Source: Perkinsus olseni | Taxonomy: Eukaryota > Perkinsozoa > Perkinsida > Perkinsidae | Reading direction: 5' to 3' | Assembly: GCA_013115135.1 (NCBI GenBank) | Contig: JABANP010000660.1 | Coordinates: 1 to 24,114 of the forward strand | Length of the DNA: 24,114 bases | In this document: piece by piece, positions 8,334-19,147 of the stretch | Position numbering within the stretch: position 1 is the stretch's first letter | Layout of the letters: every line of letters begins with the position of its first letter | Notes under the pieces: model-generated | The model's database searches: none | What the model saw: only the letters and a program-made list of their open reading frames with translations | Told to the model about the DNA's origin: nothing | Program-made: the position numbers and the translations under genes

Positions 8334-9950
8334 CTACTCCTCTTCCGGTAGCGCTCCCAAGATTATAGCAGCCGGCCGTATGCAATCAGTGACAGTAGCA
8401 GGTAGCTGGTCAGTATGTAACGGGACTTGTACTCGTCCCTGTTCAAACTCAGAAGGCGACTCCTCAAACCAATACCCAGCCAATACTCTTAGCACAGCCC
8501 GTGTGTGGTCAGATATGACTATAGCGCGTCCATGGTCGTATTCCCTCAATGCGAATAAAGAGAGAGCTGCCAGAACATATCGCTGGGAGGCCTCCGGTGT
8601 AGTACAGGGCTTCAACACGTCAATAAGCTTCTCGAAGTGGTTGATATCTAGATTCCTCCAGGCCTTTAGAATAGCTGCCGCATCTTCTACACTAAGCCTA
8701 GACCCAGCACGTGCGATGAGCTCTGATATATCGGCAACTTCCGTTGGTTCCACGATCAACTTGACGTCATCTGAGGGAGGGCTAAACTGCACTTGTGGAA
8801 GTAGCATGACGATCATCTCTTGCATGGAGTTCCTTCGTTCAAGGGACGTGGATGATAGGGAAGATGATCGAGATCGTCTTTGCGAGGCCACACGCTCATA
8901 GAAGTCCTCCAATAGCTGCCATTGTGTAGATGATGGACCAGACCATATGCCCTCCATCTTAGTCATCATCCTAGCCACTGCTTCCTGCACAGTAGATCCC
9001 TTTAGCTTGCATGTTGGCCGCTAAGACGGCCATCAACCTATCAGAATCGTCACCACCACAAACCATACCAATCTTGCCGCTGTGGAGATTGATAAACTCA
9101 GCTGCCATGTCCAAATCAAAGGTGGGCATATGAAGATCATACACCACATTAGCATCTTCTATCCCGTTTGGGGTTAGATCCAACATCCACGATACCCCCA
9201 TACCCTTCAATAGAGCTTTATTAGAGCCATCCAGTATACTACCAGAAAGTATACCATCGCCACACCAGACCGGATACAGACCGTAGGCGTATGGCTTAGA
9301 GGCTTCCTCATCCGTACCGACAGCAAGTATAGGGAAAAGCGCTCGGAAGTCTGAATACCCTCCTCTCGCTAGATATATCTTGCCCACAGCTCGGAGTTGA
9401 TGGGATGCGAATTCTACTGCTTCCGGCATGTTACTACTGCTGGTGGTGGGGTTATGGTCAGTGAGAACAAGAATAAGGAGTTTCTCATACTGCATCCTCG
9501 GGTCCATAAGCCCATACTCGTGTTTAGATGACATGAACATCTCAGCTTCCTGCGCACTAGTAACGTTATTGAAGCCGGCTATGTGGGACTTGTTGAACTC
9601 CTGTGCACTTCGAGTATCCCATAACACTACGGGCATGGTCTTCTCCGATGAGGAAGATCCAGTATTATCATAATCGATCTTGGAGGCCTTGGTGGTATCT
9701 GTTAAATATCGGGGAGGCGTATCCTAGTAGCTGTATAGCAAAGTGCGTAGCATATACCTGTATTACCATCACTATTCCTATTATTATTCTCGTTCGTGTT
9801 GTTGTTGCTGCGTTCATAGCCTCGTGAACGCATGATGAGGTTCCACACGAGCTGTGGTGATATCCTCTTTGGTATTATCATCTTACCTTCCTTTTCTCGC
9901 TGTCGATCAGCCCTAGCCTGCTTGAGCAGCCCTTGAAAGTCGATTGTCAT
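8334..9950 (-). CDS. Rhodanese plus pseudophosphatase (MK-STYX-like) with one internal frame shift
   Basis: Exon 1 is 9950-9758, intron 9757-9699 (GTATAT...CAG, phase 1), and exon 2 runs from 9698. About 518 residues if a one-base shift near 8997 is allowed for. Residues 86-200 resemble a rhodanese fold (VVLWDTRSAQEFNKSHIAG; YLARGGYSDF), but the usual active-site cysteine loop is replaced by VLTDHNPTT. Residues 205-335 resemble a dual-specificity phosphatase: the P-loop equivalent is VCGGDDSDR, with Arg285 in place but no His-Cys pair six and seven residues before it, so it is probably inactive. Downstream, TVQEAVARMM and QWQLLEDFYERV fit the family's last helices. The C-terminal 180 residues are helical and unassigned. 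The frame changes in the AAAGGGA run at 8997-9003; this could be a sequencing indel, pseudogenisation or programmed shifting. Single copy in the spacer, so no second copy to test it. Confidence 0.68.
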
Positions 9951-10566
9951 TGTTTAATGAAAGTATGTACTAGAATAGTGATAATACGAAAGAATCGTCA
10001 AACGTGGAGCCACTGGACTGAGCCACTTGGACTCGCAGAAGAAGAGGATCGATAGCTCGTCGTCGAAGACGCACAAGTGGGTAATAACAATCTCCGCGTT
10101 CGGTAGAAAGAGAGCCATTCTGCTAGTCCTCGATCTACGCCTGCGGTAATGTACTGAGTGATGGGGCGGGGACATGCTCGAACCATGAGGAATAGCAGGT
10201 ATTACACCATCTGGTCCGTCAACGCGACGATGGTGGTGTTGCCGATGGTGAACTCAAGTCGTCGTTCGAGGACGTTAGTAATACACAACATGATTATAGA
10301 AGTTCACCTGCTTAACATATCTCCACCTTGGAATGGTATATTATAACGATACCGAATGACGGCAAAGTTGTAAAGGGTCGAAGTAACCCCGAGGTTTGAG
10401 GAAAGCCGGCACGCCATCCCCGCGTTAGACGCAGGAATGGCTGTCTAGATATGGCTTAACCCCTGCTTATAGTGAGTAGCCTATTAATCAACCTTGGTGA
10501 CCGCAGAGTAGGTGGGGCAGAACACTTTGAATGGAAGGAGCTTCAGTATCGCCATCAGTATCTACA
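9951..10566. other. Spacer intergenic region, nothing recognised
   Basis: Between the start of the rhodanese gene and the 3' end of the right desaturase. Short frames on both strands are not convincing. It presumably holds the rhodanese promoter. Confidence 0.45.
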
Positions 10567-11928
10567 TCAATAATACAATACAGGACGTGATTGAGGTGGT
10601 GACAATGATGATCGTGATAGTACATCCATCTTGGTAACGTTGTAGTCTTGGAAGGATTTCCCCTTATAGTAGTACTGTACAACCCAATCCTCGTCCGGTT
10701 CATCCTGCTTAGTACCTAAGCTGGTCGACTACTCACCCGCCGCATGCCGTTCACAACTAGTTACCGTCTATCTCGACAGGTCGGCCATCATATCTCATTC
10801 GAATGCCAGGATAGACAAAAGCATCCAAGATGTAGGTAGCAATATCTACAATATCAGCGGCAGTATACCCCAGTACGAGGGAGAAACAGCCGAATTGTGG
10901 TATGACTTTGCTGATCCAGTTGTGGGTGTATGTGCGGCTTTATCTGCTTGACATGCTCAGTAGGCAGCCTGGACCAATGCATCTTCGGGTACCTGATCAT
11001 CCACGCATGCCCATCATTCAGCAGTAGCAGGTGTATTACAGGTGATGTATAGAGTGGTATCCATTGTTAAAGGTGAGGTAGTTGAGCCAGGACCCTACGA
11101 AGTTACGAGATCCGTTATAGTTCTTCCTCTGCTCATGGTAATCCACCTGAGGAGATACCCTACCACGAACCTAAGTGATGATGGTAATAATACTACCACA
11201 TCACAGCCATCGTGCTGCAGCATATTCATACCGACTATAGCCCACTGTGCAAAGAAGTGAGGTATCTGAGGTCTGGCCGCTTAGGGTCTATTATCCACAG
11301 ACCTTACATAAAAGTAGAGAAGGAACTTCCTCCAATCAATGATCGCCAGCGCTAGTGATACACTTATAACCGTGGATGCTTCCCGTAAAGCGTTAACATA
11401 GTACTGTCGACCATTGTCACGTTGGACTAGTATATACCTGCAACGAGGTGGAGTCCAGCAGCAGCAAGGGTGAGGGCCGTCGGACCTGACGTCAGCCTTG
11501 AGGACATCCCCGGCTACTGTAGGCTGGAAAAGCAGACCGTTGAGGAAGTTCCACGAGTACCTAAGGAGTAGCTCAGAACTCTACTAGTAACTATCAGAAT
11601 AGTACCGTAGCTTCGATGTTCTCATGGGGTCCATGCGTAACTGGGTGTATCGGTGATGAGATAGATTATGGCCCGGCACGAAGGTACCTAGAGGAGCGAT
11701 ACAGAAGAGGAGCATGCAAAGGGCGATAGACTCACTAACAGGATGTCCGTAGGTGAGGCTTAGTATGCACTGGAATATCCTATTCAGAGTGTCGTTGAAA
11801 AATACCTGTCATTACAACCATGATGACCACGAGGATGTATTCACCATCACCTTGCAGTGCATAGTATTATGGGTTATGGTAGCACCAGCAAAGGAGAAGT
11901 AGCAGCATAGAAGGAAGGCTATACATAC
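10567..11928 (-). CDS. Membrane fatty acid desaturase, intact copy (5' exons not found)
   Basis: Exons (minus strand): 11928-11851, 11805-11606, 11560-11486, 11437-11308, 11265-11200, 11146-11040, 10992-10907, 10845-10765, 10715-10567. They total 972 nt with every phase consistent, giving 323 residues plus stop; introns are 42-61 nt GT-AG. The three iron-binding histidine boxes are present: HNTMH (residue 20), HNLSHH (72) and HSIHH (214), plus LQHDGCD (177-183), NYLTFNNGYH, and a C-terminal YPGIRMRYDGRPVE, all typical of the acyl desaturase family (Pfam FA_desaturase). It would insert a double bond into a fatty acyl chain at the ER membrane; the position is not readable. The last exon starts in the arm and ends in the spacer. 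The first 30-60 residues must lie upstream of 11928. No cytochrome b5 domain in the part recovered. Confidence 0.88.
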
Positions 11929-12238
11929 CTGATGATGATGACGACAAGATAAGCAAGTCCGTAAGTTGCGGCGTTAAGTTAAGGTATTAGTCTAAAACCC
12001 GATAAGCAACTTGTTATCCTAACATCGAAAGATGGTAAGGGACAAAGTTATTCTCTCACTTGTCGTTTGCGTCCTACACTGAGTACCTTAGTCGACCACT
12101 GAGTACCTCGCATACCTCGCAAGTGCACTCGAGAGCCCCTAAAGCTTGTCTTGCAACTTTCAGCGAGCACCCGGCCGGATAGTGTTTCCGAACCAATCCT
12201 TATACTCCGGGACGTCCCTTCATTTCAGGTACCATAAC

Positions 12239-12346
12239 ATGAAGAGTCGTCCTTCGATCAAGGACCATCCGTATTTCGAATGCGCCGATAAAGTCGATAA
12301 AATTTTTGGCACCATAGCGAAGGAGAGAGCCGTTCTTAGGAAATGA
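12239..12346 (+). CDS. Small possible exon or ORF, right-arm copy
   Basis: Counterpart of 6576-6683; same 35-residue reading with one conservative change. Confidence 0.22.
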   Translation: MKSRPSIKDHPYFECADKVDKIFGTIAKERAVLRK

Positions 12347-12430
12347 TGTGGCAGCTTGATGTCAAATTCATTGTCACTCAATTCGAGCCAGTATGTATCA
12401 CATGTATCCTGCACAAAGGTGGTCGTACTC

Positions 12431-12452
12431 GGCTCAGACTGAGCCGCTCAGT
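12431..12452. repeat. 22-bp palindromic scar, word GGCTCAGT (perfect)
   Basis: Right-arm partner of 6468-6489. All 14 paired constraints are met. Confidence 0.88.
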
Positions 12453-12801
12453 GACATGAACTCAACTTCGTGGCTGTATGGAGGCTCATTCATTGATGGT
12501 ATGCAAACGCAAAAAGTCGTTTTTAAGATGACAAGTTGTGAGTCCCTTTGCGGAAGTTTTTTTCGGTATAGTCTCTATCTTGAGCAAAGACCAGTGTTGG
12601 GTTAGTATGAGATCCGCTTGTCCACCGTGACCGTAACGGTCGCAACGGTTGCACTCACCTACGAACGGTTAGAAGCCGCACGCGGATATCCCGCCGCTTC
12701 TCGAGGCAAACCATCCGTAATAGGCTAACCGGGTCAGCCTACTAGCCCCAGCCTCAGCTTACTGTATTCCTCAACGTAAGTTAGTTGCACCCTTACCTCT
12801 G

Positions 12802-12823
12802 GCTACCTCAGGTAGCCTACCTG
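12802..12823. repeat. 22-bp palindromic scar, word GCTACCTG (perfect)
   Basis: GCTACCT, then CAGGTAGC, then CTACCTG. A further imperfect TGGTAG follows at 12824-12829, extending the alternation. Confidence 0.85.
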
Positions 12824-12872
12824 TGGTAGCATCGATTCTTGATACAACACCCTTCGCAAACAAGTGACTCAA

Positions 12873-15651
12873 ATGACAACTTCCAGCGGCGGCGCCTCGG
12901 TATTACACCGGCGGCACAGCTCGCCCACCTTGAATGACAAAGATGGGTCGCCTCGAGTACGACTGGCCAGAAGAGCATCGTTCGCTACCACTGCGGACGC
13001 TGCAGGAGCAGCTGTTCGTGCCGCTCATGCATGCGAAGAAGAGCGCGAGTTCAAACAGATTCTCAAAGCACATGATAGGTCACACTGGATGATAGCTGAC
13101 CGGGGAATTCCGGAACTTCCAGATTCATATTGTTGTCTGACAAGCTAGCCGGGTTGCTCAAGCGACTGGCACTCGGAGACACCAATGCACTCCTGGGAGT
13201 GGACGTCCATCGCTTGGCCGAGAAGATAGGCTCTGACTTCAGCATCATAGCGCGAAGTAGTCTTCCCGCGCACTTCCGAGGCGGAGAGCTCTCCTCAGAT
13301 TTGGTCGTAACACCCAACCCGAACGATCCCAACCTATCTTGGCCGTCTATGGTCGCGGCCGCTCGAAGGAAGGCCGAGAAGGCCGAACGGTATCGAACGC
13401 GCCCCCGTTTCCTCGGGCCAACTCTTCGTGACCTTGTATTGCCCATGTGCCTCATAGGAGGTTCAAGGAGTGCCAACTCGCTTACTTGAAAGAGATATCT
13501 CATTTACGAGACGTCAATAAACTCGAAGATGCCCAGGTGTGTACGGATATATTGCAGGACATCAGCTTCTATGACTCCATCTCGTGAGTGAGGACGCCGC
13601 TGCATTCGGACGTGGTGCAGTTACTACCGACCAGAGCGATTGTCTTAGTTACCTCGACACCGACACTCGTCAACTAGTCGAAAAGATCATCGAGGAGGGG
13701 TTCAAGTCGAAAGTACGCCTGGGTGGGCCATCTTGTTCATCGGCCAGGCGTGACGAGAGAAGATTTCTATCGTGAGGTTCGGGAGCTCGCTAGGAAGCTT
13801 CTCGGACAACGCCGATCGAATGTGAACGCCGGATCTATTGAACCCAGCGAGGAGCTAGGAGAGCCAAGCTCGACACAAGTAGTTGAGCGACCTGTCGACG
13901 TTCTTCAGAGGGACCGTGCTGGATGGTTCTCGTCACTTAGAATCCTCATACTGAAGATGCCGGAGCGAAGAGACAGAGTGATAGCAAGGGCAGACGGCGC
14001 AAGAGAGCTAAGGATCCGACATTGTTCTGCTTAGATTTACCGTGCAAGGACTGCCTAAGCTGCCGCGCAAGGGTGCGCGAGTTGGAACTAGAGCTAGCCA
14101 AAATGGAGAGGACACATCGCCAGAAAGTCGATGAGATGATCAAGGTGCGCTCCAGTCACTACTTCTGAGAGCAAGTCATGGATCCCCAGGAATTCGACGA
14201 TGAACGGAAGCTACTGCAGCAGGATCGGCATGCTCAAAACGAAACTCAAGTCACCGCCGCTATGCAGGTGAGAAGAGAGATGCCGTCGCTCGTGTGAGAG
14301 CAGCATTGCTAACCACGTTCGCTCTTCCGTCACGGCCAGGCATCGGATATCGCTAACAGTTCAAGCCCAGGAGAGTTCTACTCTACTACCACTCACACGG
14401 ATCCAGCGGCTGGCTGGCTCTCGGTCTTCGGGAATGATCCCCGAGCCACTTTCTACAATACAACGACATACTCGAGCTCAGAGCAATTGCGTCGGACACT
14501 ACAGGAATCGTAAGGCGCCAGGTGGTTCAATTAATCCGACATCTCAGTTCTCCCCTAGTTACGCAGAACTGGCGGATCTGATGCAAACTAAACTCAGTCT
14601 TACTACCAGCGAGAAGGATCAAGCCTTCATAGAGCGGGACGCGATGCAACAGAATAAGGAAGAGTGATGATCCGGCTATCGTGGGCCAGCTCTCAATGAG
14701 AGCCTCTCATAGTCGCACGTACTCACGAGCTGCCTTGCCTGAGTGGTGCTGATCTCAGGGCCGAAGGCCTGCTTTCGACGTTAGAGCAGGAGGTCATTGC
14801 ACTAGAGGCGGCCTTGAGAAGAGAAAAGCGGAAAAGAGATAAATGCGAGAAGCTGCTGGCCGAGCAAGCTACACTTTACTCCGCTTCGAATAGAGCTCGA
14901 CAGAATCCTGCTGGTGAACCCTGCGGTCTGCGAGAGATGGCTGAATTTCCGCTCTTCTTGAACCGGTAGGTGCGTGGCCTTCGGGTATGGCCGCCACAGC
15001 GAGAGATCCCTCGGCGCCCGCTCATCGTGTGAGATTCGGACCCGATGGCCCTGAAGTATTCAAGGCTCTAAGTGAGGTGAGCAAACTCCAAGGAGAGTGC
15101 TCGGCTACTCGGATTGTTTCAGAACCTCCGCGATGAACGAGAGGAAAACGAGCGGATTTGCGACCAGAACGGTGAGTTGAAGGAGGAGAACAGGAAACTG
15201 AGGCTCACGCTTAATGAAATGCAGGTGAGAATGTCTCACCCGCAATGCCATGTCTCCTTAGCGTGGAACTGGCTGGCTTTTCGGGGGTATTTGGTTTCGC
15301 TCGGACGAGAGTTTCTTGCAAAGGTTCGACTACAGAGGGTCCGAACAACTGCATCGCGGAGCCGCGTCGCCAGGGATCTCAACGAGATCATCAAACGTAT
15401 ACACTGGATGCATTCTGTGCATTGTGATATTCGCGATTCGCACTCCAGTGCTGTCAGGATCTGGCCTGGAGGACTTCGTCAGCGAAGAAGGGCTCCCTCG
15501 GCATAACGTATTCTCTCGGTTGTACGACGATGCAGTGAATAGAGTGCGAAAGCTGGAAGCTTTGTCAAAGAAAATTATCCAGGAGGAAGCTAGGCTTCTC
15601 AACAGCGTACCGTGCGCGGTCCCTCATACGAAGGATGTCGCCCCTCCATAG
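12873..15651 (+). pseudogene. Coiled-coil gene, damaged right-arm copy
   Basis: Same 13-exon layout as 3242-6045 in the other orientation. At the start of exon 4 small indels total minus 3 and keep frame. Then a GC dinucleotide is missing near 13714-13721 (GTACGCCTGGG against GTACGCGCCTGGG on the left), which shifts the frame for the rest of the exon. A C-to-A change makes a TAG at 15649-15651, seven codons before the left-arm stop. One donor has drifted from GTGAGC to GTGAAC. The remaining exons are still open, so decay is recent or the 2-bp loss is a sequence error. Confidence 0.72.
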
Positions 15652-15855
15652 CCCACTCTTGGTTGCTAGGTGTTCACGGTGCATATGCCGAGAAAGCTGC
15701 ATCGTTCAAAGCCCGCCGCAGTCTCGAACGACAAGTAACTGCGCCTTTGTGGCTCCGGCCATCACTTCATTGCCTCCAGGCTCTTGCATACCAGCGATGG
15801 CGAGAATGTCATTGAAGAAGCCGTAGCGACCCTTGATCAGGAGCCTCTCACGTAG

Positions 15856-16161
15856 ATCTACACGATCGAGGCCGTCCCGCTAAAGCTTCGCTTCAGCATC
15901 ACCGCACCAACCTTGGCACGCTCCACTACAGACGACGTCTTCGAATCCACGCCGGTAACTGTCGTTCGCATTAAGGCGAAAGGCAGCGTGATGATCGCGT
16001 TTCTGCAGGTACAGAAGCATAAGTTCTTATTCGTGTGTGAAGACCCCGAACCACCGGCTTATCAAATGCAAGGAATATCGGGGACTCCCCGAAACAATAT
16101 CCAGTCCTTCTCCTCGACGGGGAGAAGGACTCGATATTGTTTTCTCGTCCCGTCTTTTTAG
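15856..16161 (+). CDS. Possible exon of unknown protein, right-arm copy
   Basis: Partner of 2750-3055: 101 open codons and a stop, no indels, and a mix of silent and conservative changes relative to the left copy. Its tail runs into the conserved hairpin. Confidence 0.38.
   Translation: MYTIEAVPLKLRFSITAPTLARSTTDDVFESTPVTVVRIKAKGSVMIAFLQVQKHKFLFVCEDPEPPAYQMQGISGTPRNNIQSFSSTGRRTRYCFLVPSF
16093..16141. repeat. 21-bp-arm hairpin, right-arm copy
   Basis: Partner of 2770-2818. The single arm mismatch is kept although the loop has changed. Confidence 0.75.
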
Positions 16162-16182
16162 TCAACTTGACTCTAAGTCAAG
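16159..16182. repeat. Palindromic scar, word TAGTCAAG, with 2-bp insertion
   Basis: Partner of 2731-2752. Identical except for an extra CT in the second spacer, showing decay of an older scar. Confidence 0.7.
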
Positions 16183-16831
16183 CCGTACGTATGCGCTGAA
16201 TGGATTTGATGTCGCGAAAATTGCTCGAGCCTCGACTCATGTCCGAAGAATGACGCAGATAGTCTCCAGTCACCGACAACTTGGTGCAAGATGGGCTAGC
16301 CCTCCTTCAGGTTCCAATATCGTCGGGCCGAAGCCGTGTATCCGATGCCTCCGTTGGTGGGAACAACAACTCGACGGCGTAAAGGTGGCGTTCACGGGAA
16401 CCCTGCTCGTAGACACTCTAGCCTTGTTTCTCGGGTTATGAGGAGGCGAAAGGTCCCACTCTCTCGTACCACCCACGGATATAATCCAGGCATGCGCGTG
16501 TTGAGCAAGCCGATCACATCGCGGCAGCCTGCGTGAGCGTTGAGCTTCAGTTCTGCCGTGTCGCGTTCGGAGGGTTCCTGGAGCCCGGGTCTCGACAGGC
16601 CAATTGCCTCAAGGTGCTCCCACAATTCTCGATTGTTATCGAACAGAATCGTAGAGAAACGCCGTCGTGGTTCATGCGTTCAATACGCGTGATGTTCTTT
16701 CTGAAAACTCAATGCCACTTGTAACGAAGTGAAAAGTGTTAAAAAGTCCAACTAAATTTAAAACGAGAGCGACACTAGTCCTTTAATTGAGGCAACTCAA
16801 CTAAGACGCCCAACCAAGACTATCCACATTT

Positions 16832-16853
16832 AATGTGATTCACATTATGTGAA
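16832..16853. repeat. 22-bp palindromic scar, word AATGTGAA (perfect)
   Basis: AATGTGA, then TTCACATT, then ATGTGAA. The left copy (2060-2081) has one change. Confidence 0.86.
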
Positions 16854-17155
16854 CAATAGTATCGTTCGCCCAAGATATCACAACGTGTGATCCACAACTA
16901 TGCTCCAAGAGACGCATCAGCGGACACAGAGACACATCATGTCGAGAGATGAGCAGAGGCTCATGATGTCAGTATTGCCTGCAGTGATTGAGGTTCAATC
17001 GTGGGTAGGGAACGCTGATGGCGAGCTTGATGTACCAACCCAACCACACTAACGGTGGTACACTTTCTGTAAGACATGGACAGCACCATTGCATCGACAA
17101 TCCATCGTAGAGATGGGCAAATTTACGGTACGGCTCCGTACCGCACAGTTCACGG

Positions 17156-17163
17156 GTCACGGT
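17156..17163. other. Unoccupied 8-bp word matching the scar at 1736-1757
   Basis: GTCACGGT occurs once here in sequence that otherwise aligns with the left arm, where the same word is expanded to a 22-bp scar. It is the apparent ancestral state. Confidence 0.85.
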
Positions 17164-17373
17164 CCGTAAACCGTGCCGTAATCACTACGGTTCCGTAACG
17201 GTGCCTACCAACCTTAGCCAGGAACTTCGTGCGATCAGTTGAACCACTCAACTTTAGAGAATGAAGTGGTTCAATCGATTGAGATTACACAAATCTTAGA
17301 TCTGCACAAACCATCGAGTATTCGCCAAGAAATCCCTACAGGAAGCAACGCTCCTCGCACGCAAAGATTCGCG

Positions 17374-17613
17374 GCGTTCCGCTCTTTCCGAGTTACTCGG
17401 GAAACACCTAAATATCGAGTATTTTTCCGAGACCGAGCTCGCGACGCCGTTGAGCACTTTAATTCGGGGAAAGTGACTCGGTCCGAGTTCTCGGAAAAAC
17501 CCCTCGGGAAATCGACTTTGATGGAATCGCACTTTGATCCGTGGACTCTCGGAATGGGATTTCCAAGGCTCGGAGCTCGGTAACCGAGTACTTGGACTCG
17601 GAACTCGGAACGC
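17374..17613. repeat. CTCGG/CCGAG-rich foldback repeat, intact copy
   Basis: Uninterrupted partner of 951-1530, about 240 bp, starting GCGTTCCG and ending CGGAACGC. The MITE target GGAAAGAG is single here. Confidence 0.55.
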
Positions 17614-17933
17614 CCTTGCACTTTAATCGGCTCGTGGTGAAGCTTGCTCGCCCGCAATAGATCAGCTATGTACTCGCGTACCCCTTAGCTGCGGGGAACT
17701 CGCGAATCACTCATTATTGATTTTGTTCGGACTTATTGGCTAGTATGGCACCATCATCAGATATTATCATTCTCATTTCCTAATGAATGACTCTGATTCT
17801 TCGACGGATACTTAGTTGTCACTGGGAAGGACCGTACTTGAGCCCCAAGACGCTACAGGATGAAATATAACTGGGTGGAATGACAATTTGTATTTTTAAG
17901 CGGTATTCGATGGAAGAAATGAGCCGGATGAAA

Positions 17934-17955
17934 CTGCACTCAGTGCAGTGCACTG
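17934..17955. repeat. 22-bp palindromic scar, word CTGCACTG (perfect)
   Basis: CTGCACT, then CAGTGCAG, then TGCACTG. Left partner at 595-616 carries one mutation. Confidence 0.86.
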
Positions 17956-18611
17956 AATAAGATGGCCGTGGGTGAGATGAGAATGGGGTGTTGATGAGTA
18001 GCAGATGAACAACCACTGAGCAGGCCACTTCAGTGGTCAGGAATTAAATCGAGGGAGCGCGCGCGCAAACCGATTGAGCTATGCTCCGCGAAGTCACGTG
18101 CGAGTACATCATCTGCGTACCGATGTGACGGCGGGCACGTCACGGGCCACGTGTCCCACGTGATTTGATCTTGTAGCCCAACCCTCCAGAGGCCTCCTCT
18201 ACCCGGGCGCGAGTCTCACACCGACTGCCTTTCCTAGTGAAGGGACGTGAATCGTCCTCCACTAGGACCCACGCGCCTGGAGCGGGAGGATTTAAATTGT
18301 ACCGGATGAGATGGGTGACTCCGGACGGGGACAGCCATCTCGGTTTCTGCTCAGCGGTTTCTATCGTACTTTCCTCTAGGGCTCTGCCCTCTTAATAAGG
18401 AGGCTCTCGGAGCAACCATCAACCGTCATGATGTGTTCAGCTGTCCTGGCTGCTGAAGGCGAACCAGGTCGATCTGAGCAAGACTCCGCCGATGCTGTAT
18501 CGGCGATACGCGTGTTCATAGCCGAGTAAGCTGGGGCACGGGTCTCATAGCCGAGTAAGGTGATCACACCCGTACCTCAGCTGAGGAAACACATCCGAAC
18601 AGACGGGCTTT

Positions 18612-18630
18612 GCCTCGAAACTTTCGAGGC
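18612..18630. repeat. Perfect palindrome, 9-bp arms with 1-base centre
   Basis: GCCTCGAAA, C, TTTCGAGGC. It shares the one-base centre of the 22-bp scars but lacks the third copy. It lies about 70 bp upstream of the secreted-protein start. Confidence 0.7.
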
Positions 18631-18699
18631 CCACTCCGTGTTACTTCAGACTGTTCAACAGCCCACGTTGTCTCTCTTGCAGTAACTTGTGATAAGAGA

Positions 18700-19129
18700 A
18701 TGTCTGCCATCCTAACGAAGCTGCTTTCCGCGCTCCTCTTCGCTACGATGGTTGCCGACGCTGCGTTCATCTACCCTCTAGGTAACGGAGGCCATATCGG
18801 AATCAACCCCACACCTTCCCATGAAGCTATAGATCTGAGGCTACATTGTAGCCGCTACAATGCACCCAGTTTACTGGGCCAGCCATTGACGACGTCAATT
18901 TGACGTGTACCTGGCTGTCGAGGAGACTTTGCTTCCGAACGGCTTACGTGTCTTAAAAGTTGTTGATCATGACAATTGGCTTTTCACCCTTGACTATGCC
19001 GAGAGGCATTGTGGTCTGACATCTTTGAGGAAAGAAGCAGGTGTGCTCGGGGATTTGTACTACTTCAACGTCTTCAGTGGCTCTGTGCGTTTCCGGTTCG
19101 CCGGAGAGCAGAGGGATGCTAAGCCATGA
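18700..19129 (+). pseudogene. Small secreted protein gene, frame broken
   Basis: ATG 18700 opens a signal-peptide-like start, MSAILTKLLSALLFATMVADA, then FIYPLGNGGHIGINP. The reading stops at 18901-18903; a second frame one base later is open from 18905 to 19129 (VYLAVEETLLPNGLRVLKV... ending in a TGA). The gene would be about 140 residues. A 22-bp scar lies in the coding sequence at 18839-18860. Without its 14 extra bases the text downstream reads FTGPAIDDVN, which looks more protein-like than the present reading; a one-base change in the TTT at 18899-18901 would then link it to the second frame. I do not recognise the family. Confidence 0.5.
18839..18860. repeat. 22-bp palindromic scar, word GGCTACAA (perfect), in coding sequence
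   Basis: GGCTACA, then TTGTAGCC, then GCTACAA, inside the first reading frame of the secreted-protein gene. A net 14-bp gain would shift the frame. Confidence 0.88.
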
Positions 19130-19147
19130 GGCCCGTCGTCCTGCTGC

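Larger units (their letters stand above)
11929..12872. other. Divergent intergenic region, right arm
   Basis: Partner of 6117-6995. It should hold the missing 5' exons of the intact desaturase and the promoter of the coiled-coil copy; neither could be placed. Contains scars at 12431 and 12802. Confidence 0.45.
16183..17373. other. Right-arm segment without a firm gene
   Basis: Counterpart of about 1530-2730. Same weak frames, including 16533-16724 with two amino-acid changes against the left arm. Contains the scar at 16832 and the empty word at 17156. Confidence 0.35.
10705..18551. repeat. Right arm of giant inverted repeat
   Basis: Reverse complement of the left arm. The inner limit is sharp: left and right agree through the ...TAAGCAG of the desaturase exon (8222/10705) and then differ at the next base. 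At the outer end the right arm has a 15-bp word, TCATAGCCGAGTAAG, twice (18516-18530 and 18545-18559); the left arm has one copy plus a cut-off copy at the window edge. This arm lacks the MITE and keeps its empty target. It carries the full desaturase and a damaged copy of the coiled-coil gene. Confidence 0.97.

Noticed and set aside
8380..8901. 173-codon plus-strand frame
   Set aside because: It is antisense to the C-terminal part of the rhodanese-phosphatase gene, which has the better coding signal.
1..18551. Polinton or other large transposon with terminal inverted repeats
   Set aside because: The spacer and arms hold ordinary split genes and no integrase, polymerase or capsid genes, and the inner boundary cuts a host-type gene.
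1..18551. Palindrome as a simple assembly artefact
   Set aside because: The arms differ by substitutions, indels, a MITE and a scar, and one boundary falls in the middle of an exon with different continuations. Joined alleles remain possible and are noted as a test.
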